A stretch of 64,000 nt of DNA from Cocos nucifera (Eukaryota; Streptophyta; Magnoliopsida; Arecales; Arecaceae), in NCBI GenBank assembly GCA_006176705.1, contig QRFJ01002290.1:444001-508000 (forward strand), given 5' to 3'. Below are positions 11,635 through 24,061 of this stretch, one piece after another (position 1 is the first letter of the stretch; the number at the start of each line of letters is the position of its first letter). The position numbers and the translations under genes are program-made. A model generated the notes under the pieces. That model did not search any database. It was given only the letters and a program-made list of their open reading frames with translations, and was not told the DNA's origin.

Positions 11635-11954
11635 CAAAAAACGACAAGGTCGGCCGCCTCACGGCGTCATCAACGTTACTCCAGGGAGGAGCTTGGTACA
11701 TCAGTGACTCGTCACCTTCTAGCGTCAAAGCCAAGAGAAGCATGCTCCAAATTGAGGAAGCCAACATGAGATAGAAAAGATCGTCCGCATGAAGAAACGC
11801 GGAGGAACAATGCTACCACGACCCTGAAATAAAGAATTCGGGAATGCGTTGCCAGTAACTTCCTTTCAATAAAGTTCTTCTCCTTCAATAATATAATGTT
11901 TTTGGGCGCGAAAACTATGTGATGACAGAGAAAGAAACAGTTAATAGTCGCCGT

Positions 11955-13860
11955 GTTAGGAACAAAAGGAGAACCTCGTCCTAACATGGGCAGGTCAAAG
12001 ACCTTCAACCTCGGTCAGAGATAAGATCTCTCCCGAGCGACAACCTCGGCCAGAGATAAGATCTCTCCCGAGCGACAACCTCCCGAGCGACCGCTGACAA
12101 CCTCGGCCAGAGATAAGATCTCTCCGAGAAGCAACCTCGGTTAGAGATAAGATCTCTTCGAGCGACAACCTCGGCCAGAGATAAGATCTCTCCCGAGCGA
12201 CCGCTGACAAACCTCGATCGGAGATAAGATCTCTCTTAAGAAGCAACCTCGGCCAGCGATAAAGATCTCTCCAAGCAACCATGGACAACCTCGGCTAGAG
12301 ATTAGATCTCTCCCGAGCAACCGAGTCAACCTCGATCAGAGATAAGATCTCTCCCGAGCGTCAACCTCGACCAGAGATAAGATCTCTCCGAGCGATCGCT
12401 GACAACCTCGGCCAGAGATAAGATCTCTCCCGAGTGACAACCTCGGCCAGAGATAAGATCTCTCCCAAGAAGCAACCTCGGCCAGAGATAAGATCTCTAA
12501 GCAACCTCGGCCAAAGATAAGATCTCTCCGAGCAACCGTGGACAACCTCGGCTAGAGATTAGATCTCTTCCGAGCAACCGAGTCAACCTCGGCTAGAGAT
12601 AAGATCTCTCCCGAGCGTCAACCTCGGCCAGAGATAAGATCTCTCCTGAGCGACCGCTGACAACCTCGCCCAGAGATAAGATCTCTCCCGAGAAGCAACC
12701 TCGGCCAGAGATAAGATCTCTCCCGAGCGACAACCTCGGCCAGAGATAAGATCTCTCCTGAGCGACTGCTGACAACCTCGGTCGGAGATAAGATCTCTCC
12801 TGAGAAGCAACCTCAGCCAGAGATAAGAATCTCTCTCGAGAAGCAATCTCAGCCAGAGATAAGATATCTCCCGAGCAACCGTGGACAACCTCAGTTAGAG
12901 ATTAGATCTCTCTCAAGCAACCGAGTCAATCTTGGCTAGAGATAAGATCTCTCCCAAGCGTCAACCTCGGCTAAAGATAAGATCTCTCCCAAGCGACCGC
13001 TGATAACCTCGGCCAGAGATAAGATCTCTTCCGAGAGAGATCTCTCCCGAGCGACAACCTCGATCAGAGATAAGATCTCTTCCGAGCGAGATCTCTTTCG
13101 AGCGAACAACCTCGACTAGAGATAAGATCTCTCCCGAGCGACCGCTGACAACCTCGGTCAGAGATAAGATCTCTCTCGAGAAGCAACCTTCGGCCAGAGA
13201 TAAGATCTTTTCTGAGCGATAACCTCGACCAGAGATAAGATCTCTCCCGAGCGACCGTTGACAACCTCGGTCAGAGATAAGATCTCTCCTGAGCAACCGT
13301 GGACAACCTCGGCTAGAGATAAGATCTCTCTCAAGCGACTGAGTCAACCTCGGCTAGAGATAAGATCTTTCCCGAGCAATCGTGGACAACCTCGACTAGA
13401 GATTAGATCTCTCTCGAGCAACCGTGTCAACCTCGGCTAGAGATAAGATCTCTCCCGGACGATCGTGGTCAACCCTGGGCACAGGAGATAAGATCTCCCC
13501 CGAGCGACCGTGTTAACCTCGGTTGGAGAGCTTCAACTTCAACCTCGACCAGAGATAATAAGATCAGAGACAACCTCATCCTGAGACTAGATCTCTCCCG
13601 GGCGACCGTGGTCAACCCCGGGCGCAGGAGATAAGATCTCCCTCGAGCGATTGTGTTAACCTCGGCTGGAGAGCTTTAACTTCAACCTCGGCCAGAGATA
13701 AGATCGGAGACAACCTCGTCCTGAGACCAGATCTCTCCCGAGCATCCGTATTAACCTCGATTGCAGGAGATAAGATCTCTCCGAGTGCCCACATCAACCT
13801 CGGCCGGAGATGAGATCTCCTCCGGGCCTCAACTTCGACATCAACTTTGGCTGGAGATGA
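11955..13860 (+). repeat. Tandem array of about 42-bp units, with a single hairpin at its gag side
   Basis: A single imperfect hairpin GTTAGGAACAAAAGG...CCTCGTCCTAAC occupies 11955-11985. From about 12000 to 13450, some forty units follow with consensus AACCTCGGCCAGAGATAAG plus ATCTCTCCCGAGCGA, some carrying an extra CCGCTGAC or CCGTGGAC. The 3' end (13450-13860) holds longer diverged units. The centre AGATCT with flanking AGAGATAAGATCTCT is nearly self-complementary. Long frames of repetitive composition on both strands arise from the repeat and are not genes. Confidence 0.9.
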
Positions 13861-13960
13861 AATCTCCCCTCCGAGCTTCGATCAGAACCAGCATGAAGCC
13901 CAGAAGAGGACTTTGACAGTCGCCTTTTTTGCACTCCCTTCCTTCGAGTTTCGAACTCGA

Positions 13961-13976
13961 GAGTGAGGGGGACAAT
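13961..13976 (+). other. Polypurine tract of element 2
   Basis: GAGTGAGGGGGACAAT lies immediately before the 3' LTR, the expected position for the second-strand primer. Confidence 0.7.
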
Positions 13977-15312
13977 TATTGGGGATAAACCCCACTCCCA
14001 CCGAAGTCCAATTCGATGCTCAGCCTGAAGCGGCCAGTAGCCATGGAAGAGCTTCAGCGGACGGGCTTTAGCCGAACTCCTACAGTCGGACGAACTATTT
14101 AGCGGTCGAGCTCCTTCGGACTCCCAGCGGCCGAGCTTTAGCCAAACTCCTATAGCCGGACGAACTGCTTAGCGACCGAGCTCCTTCGGACTCCCAGCGG
14201 CTGGGTTTTAGCCAAACTGCTATAGCCGGATGAACTGCTTAGTGGCCGAGCTCCTTCGGACTCCCAACGGTCGGGCTTTAGCCGAACTCCTACAGCCGGA
14301 CGAACTGCTTAGCGGCCGAGCTCCTTCAAACTCGCAGAGGTCGGGCTTTAGCCGAACTTCTATAGCCGGCCGAACTGCTTAGCGGTCGAGCTCCCAACGG
14401 TCGGACTTTAGCCGAACTCCTCAACGGTTGAGCTTCAGTTGGACTTCCGCGAGAGTCGAACTCTCTCCGCATCCTTCCAGCCAGACGTCTGCAGGAGCCA
14501 AACTCCCTCTGAGCTTCCTCTTCGATCGGATTCCCACAGGAGTCGAACTTCTTCCAAGCTCCCTCTTCGGCCGAACTCCTCAGCGGTTACGCCCCGATCG
14601 AGCTCCACTCGGACTCCCACAGGAGTTGAACTCCTTCCAAGCTCCCCCTTCGGCCGAACTTCTCTTGGAGTCCGAACTTCTTTGAAATTGATATATGCCC
14701 AAGTCCACCAACCAACGCCTGCTTTCTCGAGCTGCGGCTGTCGGACCTCGACTGTATGGCCGCCACTACTAGTCTGACGACGCCACTCTCCCCGTAACCA
14801 ACCCCATGCGGCCTGCAACCGGACGACATTGCCACCACTACTAGTGACGCCACTCTCTCCGTAACCAGTCCCGTGCGGCCCGCAATCGGACGACATGACC
14901 ACCACTACTGGCGACGCCACTCTTTCCGTAACCAGCCCCATGCGACCTACGACCTACCAGTATGGCTATCACTATCCACCTGACGACGCCATATCGAACT
15001 CCATGCGGCCCCGACGGCTCACCACCAGGCGGTATGGCCGTCACCATCAATTAAGCTCCGTCTATAAAGGATCCTCCAGATATGCTAACTCTAATATCTG
15101 ATCTCTAAGCTCTCCTCTCCCTCTCTAAGCTCTGTGGAACTCATTCCCGAGCACTCTATTCCTGTTGGCCAGATCTAACTTGATCGTCGGAGGGTCCTGT
15201 CGGAGCCACCCCCATCGGCTTCGGACGAGACTTCGTTTTGTAGGTCTCCGACGGCGATCTCGTCCACCTTCGCTCCAGCTGATTCCGACGACGACCAGAT
15301 TTTGCGCCAACA
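13977..15312 (+). repeat. 3' LTR of element 2 (1336 bp)
   Basis: Begins TATTGGGGATAAACC and ends GCGCCAACA, followed by the target duplication AGTTA. It contains the same 70-bp minisatellite type and the same TATA position as the 5' copy. Confidence 0.9.
15062..15069 (+). promoter_or_regulatory. TATA box of the element 2 3' LTR, facing the MAM33-like gene
   Basis: CTATAAAG lies in the LTR at the same position as 9813-9820 in the 5' LTR. Transcription starting here would run out of the element toward the start codon at 15767, about 0.7 kb away. Activity is not known. Confidence 0.5.
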
Positions 15313-15766
15313 AGTTACAAAATTGTTAATAAGATGAATGTTATTTTGATTTAATTTATAATTTTCTTGTTAAAAATGGTATCTTATATTATCCAAGTAA
15401 ATATTATTATATTAATTTAAAAAAGTTAATTTGTTTTATCCAAATGCTGATAGTTAAAATAAATTTTTTCCTTCAAAATTTTCAAATTAATTTTGGTTCC
15501 AGTATTTTATTTTAAATAATAAATAATATGATAATTTCTGGCTGGATGGTGCTGGAACGGTCGTAAACCATAATTTCTTTGCTAGCTTAACCGCCTTAAA
15601 ACCTCCGCAGAGAGATTTCCCCACGATTCGTAGCTTTAAACCCTACTTCGAAGGGCGGAAGCTCGTCGCTTTCGACGCCCCAATCTCCCCCGCCCCCAAC
15701 CCTCCATCCCCCAGCGACACCACCAGCACCACCCTCCCCCCTTCCGCCGCCCCGAGAAGAAGAGAG
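15313..15766 (+). promoter_or_regulatory. Upstream region of the MAM33-like gene
   Basis: The 454 bp between the retrotransposon and the start codon are AT-rich up to about 15540, then CT/CCG-rich (CCCCGCCCCCAACCC, CCGCCGCCCCGAGAAG) as expected of a 5' leader. I see no clear TATA box. The native promoter is short or was separated by the element 2 insertion. Confidence 0.45.
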
Positions 15767-18700
15767 ATGTTGTCCTCCATCACTTCGTCTTTCCTTCGCC
15801 GCACCCTCCGCCTCTCTCGAACCTCTTCTCTTTTCTGCTGCCATCGCCAGCCACGCTTCTACTCCTCTCTCTCCTCCACACCTCTGATACGGAGAGCGGT
15901 TCCCCAAAGCCTCAGGGAACTCCCTTCCCTCCTCTCCCTTCGGTTCGCCTCCTCCAAGGTGTCGGCGGATTCGAATCTCCAACGAGTTCTTGATTCCGAG
16001 ATCGATTGTGTCGTGCAATCCGACCCTCGCGAACAGGTAATGCCTCCAGTACCTTATTGCCCTAATCGGTTGATCGTAGAGGTTTTTTTTTTTGATAGCT
16101 AAAAACTATGAGTCATATCAGAAAAAAAAATTTAAGTGTATTTGATAGCCAAAAACTATGAGTCATATCAGAAAATTTTTTTTCTTTTGTTAAAAAAAAA
16201 ATTGTGGATATATTTTCCTTTTCTCCTGACTTGTTGATTTGGAAGAGGCGATGATCATTTTCGCATTAAATTCTTATTTTTGCTGTTAAATGAGTGTCAA
16301 GTTCAAATTTTGTTGTCATGGAGCATAAAATTGTTGTTTCTAACCCTTGTTTCCTTTCCTATCAATACAAGGAGGGTTTAATTGTGTTCTTTGTTTTGTT
16401 ACAAAATTTACTATTTGTAGCATTGCGGCTTATGATATTGGGGTATACAATGGAATTCTCATCTCTTGTCTTGTCTTGAGTTGGTCGAGTGGAATGACAA
16501 TATGTAGGAAATGAGACTTATGATGCTTGAATTGTTGTGTCCACTGTTATGGCCATTTGTGTGCCAGAAAAGCAAGGGCTTGCCAAAATGTTGATCAGGC
16601 TGTCAATGTTTTGTACACTTGATTCACTAATTTAGGCGGCATGCCTTGTCTAGATGGTCAAAGTAGCAACCTTGGTAGATTGCCGTGGAGCAGCTGGAGT
16701 AATTACTTGCATATCAGAATCACAATATAGGATGATAATAGATGGATGGTTCTATATAGTGTGAAAATTGCAAACTTTATGCTGACATGCCAATGTAGTC
16801 TAGGGAGAGTTATTTTTGGTATGCCAATGTAAGATTTAAAGTTCTGAACGCTGATTGCATATTCGACCTTCGTCTGAAAATATTTTGATTGGAATCATGA
16901 TGTTGTAGGTTGTGATTGGTTGGACCTGTAGTCAGGAGCCTGAGTTTGGTAGGTGTCAGTTATTATATGGATCGGTGGCCAAAACATCTTGCAAGTTTCA
17001 ATCTCAATTGAAACTAGGATATCGAAGGGCTTCATACTGATGCTGGGCATTCTACATTGGTTAGCATAGAATAAGGAACTTCTATATTTTTCATGCAAAG
17101 AAGTGAATATTTCCTTGATCATATGTTGATGCTAATGCTTATGACAATTAAAGAGTCTGTTGAGAGCAGATGAGACTTTTTAAAGTTTCTCATGGCATCA
17201 TATGGTCAGTCTGATGGATGGAGAGTAGCCAGAAAGTTAGGCATTGAATAAGTATTGAGAGGCATAGGATCCAAAGATCCAAAACCAAGCTAAAATATCA
17301 TTTCCATGTGATTGATCTTCATTATTTAATTTTGAACTAGTGAATAATGTAGAGCAATATTTGCATACCTGTAGGTAACTCGAGGTCAAGTTCTTCCAAA
17401 TATGGGAGGCATTAAATTCCATATCTTTTGTTCATTCATGATAACACTTGGACAGTGTTCTTGATTTGAAGAAATGAAGGTTCTATTTTTTGTTTTTTTG
17501 CTCAATGTCTGTGCTTGCTGATAACAGAAACTAATTGATATGAATCGGTTGAAGACAAACAGTCAACTTCAAATTGTTGCTCAGTAATTGCTAACAACTT
17601 CAAGTTGGGTTATTCTTTTGTTTGGATTTATTCTTAATTCTTGGAGGTTATTTTTTTCTTTTCAGTATACTCTTTTTTTTTTTTAATGGTTTAATTAAAT
17701 ATTTTTGAGTTACATAGGTGATTGTAGTTTGTCTATCCTAACTTTCGTTATCACTCTTCCTTACAAATTTGGCTTCTTGCTTATTAGGGACATTCCATGA
17801 TCTTTCTTGCTTACCATTGTGTGTTTTATTTCTAGAATCCTAGAGCTCTGTTGTATCTTTCACTAATTATTTTTGGCCTCAGTGTCCCCAACTCCTCATC
17901 TCTTTAGTTTTCAACTTGATTGCATCATTGTTCTCTGTTGTTACAGTCTTCATTTATATTTTATTTCGCGCTGTGAGAGTTATAGGATAACTGGTCGTGG
18001 TTATCTTCTGTTTGAGACTAAATAAGCAATTAAAAATTACATATTACAAATTATAAAATGCATAGAAGAATCATCAGCATGCTGTCTCAGTTGATGAAGA
18101 AACACATCATAACATTTTTGCAATTTTTTGTGCAATTAATTTGTTCAGATTAATAAAGCTTTTTGTGGGTAATTTGTTAGTAAAGCCTTTTATCAGTTTA
18201 TGCACATTTATACATGCATAGTCACCGTGTTGAGGTAAGCTTATGATGTAATTTGCTAGAGTTTTTACAATATATTGAATGTGTGCATGCACTAGGATCA
18301 TACATTGTTTGAAAATAGAACAAAATTTCTGCATCCTCTTATGAAGTCAAACTATATCGTGTGAGTGCATTACAGTGTGGTGGTGGCTAATGTTAACATT
18401 CCTAAATGTTTCATAGTTCTTTCGTAACTTGTGCTTCAATTGATTCTGTATATTGGAACCTAATTGATGATAACCATACTCACGTTAGCTTTTCAACTTA
18501 ATTTGAGGATCTATGGTAGTAGAGGAGTGGGACAAATTCACTAGTTGCTGGGTCCTACAATTGCCCATGATATTACATTGAGAGTAAAATTAAAAATGTC
18601 AAAGTAATCCATTCAGTTTCTCTTTGCAGGAAATTGATTTGCCAGATGGGTTTCCCTTTGAGATCATTGATAATCCTGGGGACCAGACAGTCGTCCTTAA

Positions 18701-19829
18701 AAGAGCATTTGCAGGTGAGAACATCCAAGTCACTGTTTTCATGAATTTAGATGCAGAGGGAGGTTTTAATGAGAATGATGAAGATGGGAGTGAGGATGAC
18801 AACAATGAGAGCTCTTTCCAGCCAACCATCTCTCTGGTTGTATCTATTGAAAAAGGAGAGGGTCCATTTTTGGAATTTTGCTGCAACCTCAATGATAATG
18901 AGCTTGAAATCGAAAGCATGGTCATGAAGAAATGTGATGCTCTTGATGATCAGGGTGCTTATCAAGGGCCTCAGTTTTCGTAAGTTCCTCTATCTATTCT
19001 CTTTTGAACTATTTAGTTCTTGGGGTGTATTAATAGGAATTCAATGTGAATTTGCATGCCGTTAACCAACAGTTAGTAGACAAGGTTTCAGGTGGATGCT
19101 CTTTGGTCCTGAAATGTGATTCAGAAACTCTGTTGAAACTTGATTTCAAGGGATCATTTATGTTGTGGAACAAGAAAGGTGGTTTTGGAAATTGAGCAGA
19201 TCCTCAGGATAATAAGAATTGCTTTTGCAGGCTGATAAGAATAGGCAGGGCCCCGAACTATGGGTATCTTACCACTGGAATATCCAACTGGTTACCCTAG
19301 TTAGGCAACAATTGGAAGAATATTGGAGAAATATTGAAAATAAACAACCAGTGAGGAAAATGGTTGGAATGAGGAATTTCATAAAATTTAAGGGCGTTTT
19401 GTTTGTTATGGACACCAAATTATGAATTATAGGCAATATTTGCCAGACATTTTTAGAAGTATATTATATTCATTTTGGGTTATGAAACGATGGGGCCAGA
19501 AGCTTTTGGATAAGTGAAATCAGGATAATTGTTGTTCCTTGAATATTCATAAATATATGTATCAAAAGTCCTGATCTAATGTAGTAAAGGAAAAGCGTAC
19601 TCTGGAATAAAAAAAAAGAAAAAGGAAAAGTTTAAACTCTCTGTTCTCATGGCTAATCTTTGGTTGCAGGGATTTGGATGAGAACTTGCAGAAGGCCTTG
19701 CACAAGTATCTTGAAGAGAGAGGTATCAAGGGCTACCTGTTTGGTTTCTTGCATTCATACATGATGAACAAGGATGAGAAGGAGTACTTAGTATGGTTGA
19801 AGAACATGAAGGAATTCATTGAGAATTGA
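15767..19829 (+). CDS. Mitochondrial glycoprotein (MAM33/p32) family protein, 3 exons
   Basis: Exons 15767-16036, 18630-18979 and 19670-19829 join in frame with GT-AG introns of 2.6 and 0.7 kb to give 259 residues, the usual length of plant members. The N-terminus (about residues 1-65) is rich in Arg and Ser with few acids (LRRTLRLSRTSSLFCC), a mitochondrial targeting peptide. The mature part has EIDLPDGFPFEI at the start of exon 2, a Gly/Asp/Asn-rich acidic loop (about residues 138-150) and the family C-terminus GPQFSDLDENLQKALHKYLE, then RGIKGYLFGFLHSYM. MAM33/p32 proteins are acidic trimeric doughnuts of the matrix linked to oxidative phosphorylation and mitochondrial ribosome function. 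Intron 1 carries a 51-bp local duplication. The start is the first ATG after the CT-rich leader. Confidence 0.95.
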
Positions 19830-21830
19830 GCATTTCATCAATTTTATGTTTAGATGAGTTTGACGAAAGTTTTGAGACATACTTCTCCAAAGATGTCTGA
19901 TTCTTAACTATTTGATTCTCGGAAAATTTTACTCTTTATTTAGAAAATGTGGTTCTCATCAGGGTTTAACTTAATTGATATAGTTTTATCTGAGTTTATC
20001 ATGATTCACCAAGACATTGATTATTTTTCTTTTTGTTGGTAAATAATTCCTATACTTTTCTGAACTGTTTATTAGAGCTTTGTTATAAGGCTAGTCTAGT
20101 TTGTTGAAGTACCTCGTACCTTTGCCTATCAAATAAGTTTATGATATGATTTCTTATTTATCTTGATCTAAATGAGAAATTTCCTAGCAGTAAAGTTTAC
20201 TGATGAATATTATTAATGTCAGCCCCCACCCTTGAGGAATGATGTATAATTCCATCTTTTGTACATAAAAAAGATTATATATACTGATATAAGCTTCATA
20301 ATATAATATGGATTGTCATTTTAAACCACTGTATTTTGCTACCAGGAGTATGAGTGTATGACCCACGAACTCAAAGCCCCCAAATTCGGACTATTCTATG
20401 CATATGGCATCAATTGATGCATTGAATTTAACTGATCCTGATCTCTTTTTAAACAATTATTGAGTAATAGCAAGTTCAATTTCCCCAAAAAAAAGAAAAA
20501 AAATGCAAGATCGACTTTTTTTCCTTGGCATATCCTATGTTTGTGGTAAAAATTCTAGTCAGAAAGTGTTCTGATCCGTCTGGGGGTGACTAGGCGTTGC
20601 TTTTTTTGTGATTCAATTATAACGGTCACTAAATATCTAAGAAAAATTGCTCTCGTGTTCTGTCCTATAAATCTTATTTATCAAATGGTTTAGATGACAG
20701 CATGATGAGGATGGATGGTTGGAATTCAGAAATCACAATGGAACCTGATTAATAGTCATTCGATGCACATTGGAGACTTAATGTTAAAGGCTGTGATGTT
20801 CCAGCAAACAATGCTGTACATGGTGTTGGGATTGAAATTAATATTGTTATTCATCATTCTAATGGTTATCCATCATGAATACCTGTTAAAAGTCGATGAA
20901 TGGCTATGATGTTGAGCAGAAGAACATGGCCTATTTCATGGTCTGCTTCCACATCATTCCGTTTGTTGCATTGCAACTTCGTCATCACTATGACCTTCCA
21001 TCAACTCACGTTGTTTCATCATCATCGCGTGCACGAGAAGCATGATGCCGCACATTCTAATGTCATCGTAAGTTATTCGCCAACCTTGCCGCTCTTTCCG
21101 TGGAAACGCAACCGTATCCATCAAAGGATGGGAAAATATGACCAAGCCTATCGATCCAACCACACATTCTAATGTCATCATAAATTATTTGCCAATCTTG
21201 CCGCTCTCCTCGTAGAAAGGCAACCGTATCCTTCAACCCAACCACATATTTAATGTATAAATAGATTTAGATTTAGGTTAGATATGTTCGATCAGATCAA
21301 TCAATTTAATCTATTTAATATTTATATCGAATTTAGATATTAGATACGAGGATCCATCTGTTAAATATTTGGATCGGAATCAGATATTAGATATCTGTTG
21401 TCAAAATATTGTCTGCTCTAGCCCATCAATCTCATGGGTCTTTTTTGACCCACAATCAATATGGAATAAAGGATACCCTTCCTAAACTATAATAATATCT
21501 GAGCCGATCTAGCTGATAGCTTATGTAAAATATGGGATACTGCAGCACGAGTTTATTGCAGCTGATCATGGTGTTTATGAATGGATACATGGATTTGAAC
21601 CTTGAGCCTAAATGAAGGGAGTATATAAAGATGTGTATGGGCATGTATTTAGTGTCACATCAATTATTTGCTAGGAAAAGTGAAGTCTTGGATTGTTATA
21701 CGAGGAGTTTGATCTATTCCCATTTAATTTATTTAATATCTTGGTTGAATTGGGATAGATGGTATACAATTTATATGGGCTAGGTTGAGAGTTGGACTAC
21801 CTTTTTTTCCTAGTGTAATTTTTTGTGCAC
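19830..21830. other. Intergenic, 3' UTR of the MAM33-like gene then non-coding
   Basis: The first few hundred bases are AT-rich and should hold the 3' UTR and polyadenylation site. Further on I see no coding signal. A 70-bp direct repeat (21051-21120 and 21165-21232, sharing CACATTCTAATGTCATC and TTGCCGCTCT) is the only structured feature. Confidence 0.5.
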
Positions 21831-21832
21831 CG

Positions 21833-22235
21833 GATGCGATGCAATAGTAACGTTCCGTTCCATAACATTTGGGCACGTAGCACATTCAGATGGAATGGAC
21901 ATTTAATGTTGCCCAACTATTTCCTTTATCTAATTTTCAATAACAAAAATGCCCTTGTATGACTTCTTAATATAGTATATTATTTTCTGTGAGTATATAT
22001 AAGACATTAAAAAGTCATATATATTCATAAAAAATCATATATATTATTTAGGATGTTATATACACTCTTAGAAAGTCATATAAGCCATCAGGAAGTTATA
22101 TGACTTTCTGTGAATATAGTATATATAAGATGTTAGAAAGTTATATATATTCACTGAAAGTCATATATATTTACTGAAAGTCATACGTATTCATAAAAAA
22201 TTAAATATATTCATAGAAAGTCATATATTATTCAA

Positions 22236-22322
<87 letters not shown>

Positions 22323-22406
22323 CAGAAAGCTATGTATATTCACAATAAGTCATATAGTTTCGTAACACCTTATATTTCTTTTTATAAGCATATATATGAC
22401 ATTCTG

Positions 22407-22443
<37 letters not shown>

Positions 22444-22644
22444 TTATTATGAATATATATAATTTTTAAAAATCTTATTTATACTCATAGAAAATTATAT
22501 ATTTTATTAAAAAAATTATAAAAAATATTTTTATTATTAAAAATTAAAAAAAAAAAGTTGGTATTAAATATTTATTTCATTTAAATGCGCTGCGCGCTCC
22601 AATGTTATTAAGCGATGCACTACGCTACTGTTGCACTGCATTCA
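21833..22644. repeat. AT-rich element with imperfect inverted ends, (TA)n core and short tandem repeats
   Basis: The left end GGATGCGATGCAATAGTAACG (21833-21853) is complementary to CGCTACTGTTGCACTGCATTC (22624-22644) at 17 of 21 positions. Between them lie many copies of AGAAAGTCATATATATTCA-type units (about 22000-22380), a long (TA)n run (about 22240-22319) and a second (TA)n run (about 22410-22441). There is no coding capacity. It could be a MITE-like DNA element; a target duplication is not clear. Confidence 0.5.
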
Positions 22645-22679
22645 GTAATTTCCCTTTTTTCCTATTCCTAAGTTCCCCC

Positions 22680-23680
22680 GACCCTAATACCCATAACATA
22701 TAGGGTTTCCCCTCCCTTCCATTTCCTTTCTCAACCTCCCCCTCTTCCTCTTGTGCTGCCACCATCCTCGGGACGATGTCGAGGGCCGTTGAGCCCAACG
22801 AGAGGATGTCCTCGGCAAGCTTGCTGCCGGTGCTCGTGCAGCCGAAGGGGTTCTAGGGGAGACATTGCCGTGGCCATCCCCATGGAAACCTCAGATGAGT
22901 CAGATCCGTTCTGTCTCTAAGTCAGTGGCCTTTCTCCCATTCTCACAATGGCCATTTCTTCACCCTTTCCGCCGTCGTTGATCTCGACTTCATGGCCCTC
23001 TCCGTCATCATCCACCTCCACCTCACACTCTTTCTATCTTTATCTCCCTCACTCCTCTTTCCCCTTGTCCGCTTCAAGTCCCGTCACGAAATCCTCCAGT
23101 GCCACCACCAACAGTCCATCCCTCTCAAGCTGTAAGCCTAAAGGTTTAATCACTAACTGTGGTGATCGAAAATTGAAAAAATTCCCTTTGAAAAAAATAT
23201 ATTTTTTTTCTAAAAAATTTTTATGGATTTTTTCTTTTTCTTAACTACGCCGTTAAATTTCTTTGAAATTATCTTTTTGCCATTTGCTATTTTTTGTTTA
23301 TTTTTTTTTGGTAGAAGCCATTTTCTATTTATTGTTTGTTGTTTAAATTATATATTGTTTGCTGTTTAGCCGATGCTAAATAGGTGGGTGATCTGATTTG
23401 TTTATTAAGGTTAAACCAATAAGTTAAACTAATAGATTGATTTGACCTGATTTCATTTGTTATTGAATAGGTTAAGCAAGTTGGATCGAATAATTTGGAT
23501 AACTTGTTTATTAAATAGCATCGGTTCAACTTCCAAATGTTATCTTATTTAATAATCAAATCAGATTCAGATTTTGCCCTTTTTTTTTTTTTAATCTAAT
23601 CCGCATGGATCCTAACTGTTTATGATCCGCCCCGATTGCCACCCCCAATCAAGATTGGAGGAATTAACGAACATAAAGGG
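22680..23680. other. Intergenic with an unrecognised GC-richer stretch
   Basis: About 22690-23150 is richer in C and CT than its surroundings and contains short frames in both senses (for example from the ATG at 22948, a Ser/Pro-rich frame of 98 codons ending in a run of Lys and Phe). I recognise no domain. It resembles a gene 5' leader or a decayed gene start more than a functional gene. From 23180 on it is AT-rich and empty. Confidence 0.35.
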
Positions 23681-23928
23681 TAATGAAGTTTAGCCATCTT
23701 TCCTCTAGGGTCGAGCCTGGAATTAATCAGATCAACCCATGCAACACGCGCATGGCGATAACCTTTATCCATGCATTACACACGGCTTCTCCTTGCTCGG
23801 ATGCGACACTTGGCCGTCTTCTATGGTGGACTCGTACACCAACATCTCCGAACCATTCCAACTTCTTCCATGATGTGTACTTCCCTTCCCAAGCTTTCAT
23901 AGAAGTTCTCAGCGTCCACCCTCTATAT

Positions 23929-23938
23929 ATTAAGGCCC
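23929..23938 (+). promoter_or_regulatory. TATA-like box upstream of the calmodulin-like relic
   Basis: CTATATATTA is followed by an A/C-rich leader-like stretch (GCATCAAAGCCAAGCC) 130 bp before the EF-hand remnant. It looks like a surviving core promoter of the pseudogene at 24062-24327. Position and composition are the only evidence. Confidence 0.35.
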
Positions 23939-24061
23939 CACAAGCATCAAAGCCAAGCCACTCAACCAAATCATTCATAAGTTGACCTGCGTACCGACTC
24001 CTCGAAGCTCTGAGATGGTCTGCCTGTACGCAGTGGAAGAGAGATTTCCTGGAATTCCAAC

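Larger units (their letters stand above)
8718..15312 (+). mobile_element. Element 2: gag-only LTR retrotransposon (TR-GAG type) of the Tat group, complete
   Basis: Two LTRs (8718-10065 and 13977-15312) flank an internal region with a primer binding site, a decayed gag and a large tandem array, and no protease, RT, RNase H or integrase. The sequence AGTTA flanks both outer ends (8713-8717 and 15313-15317), a perfect 5-bp target duplication, so the boundaries are firm. LTRs and gag are related to element 1. Both LTRs begin TATTGG in place of TGTTGG. Visible substitutions between the two LTRs suggest an older insertion than element 3. Mobility would have required enzymes supplied in trans. Confidence 0.92.

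Noticed and set aside
12000..13450. Array of regularly spaced short repeats resembling a CRISPR
   Set aside because: Units are directly adjacent and diverged, with no unique spacers of constant length, inside a eukaryotic retrotransposon.
14435..14941. 168-codon minus-strand frame in the LTR
   Set aside because: It falls in the LTR minisatellite of element 2 and has no domain; GC-rich repeats give long chance frames.
22948..23244. 98-codon Ser/Pro-rich frame as a possible secreted protein
   Set aside because: No domain, an A/T-rich Lys/Phe tail and no clear promoter; kept only as part of an unassigned intergenic stretch.
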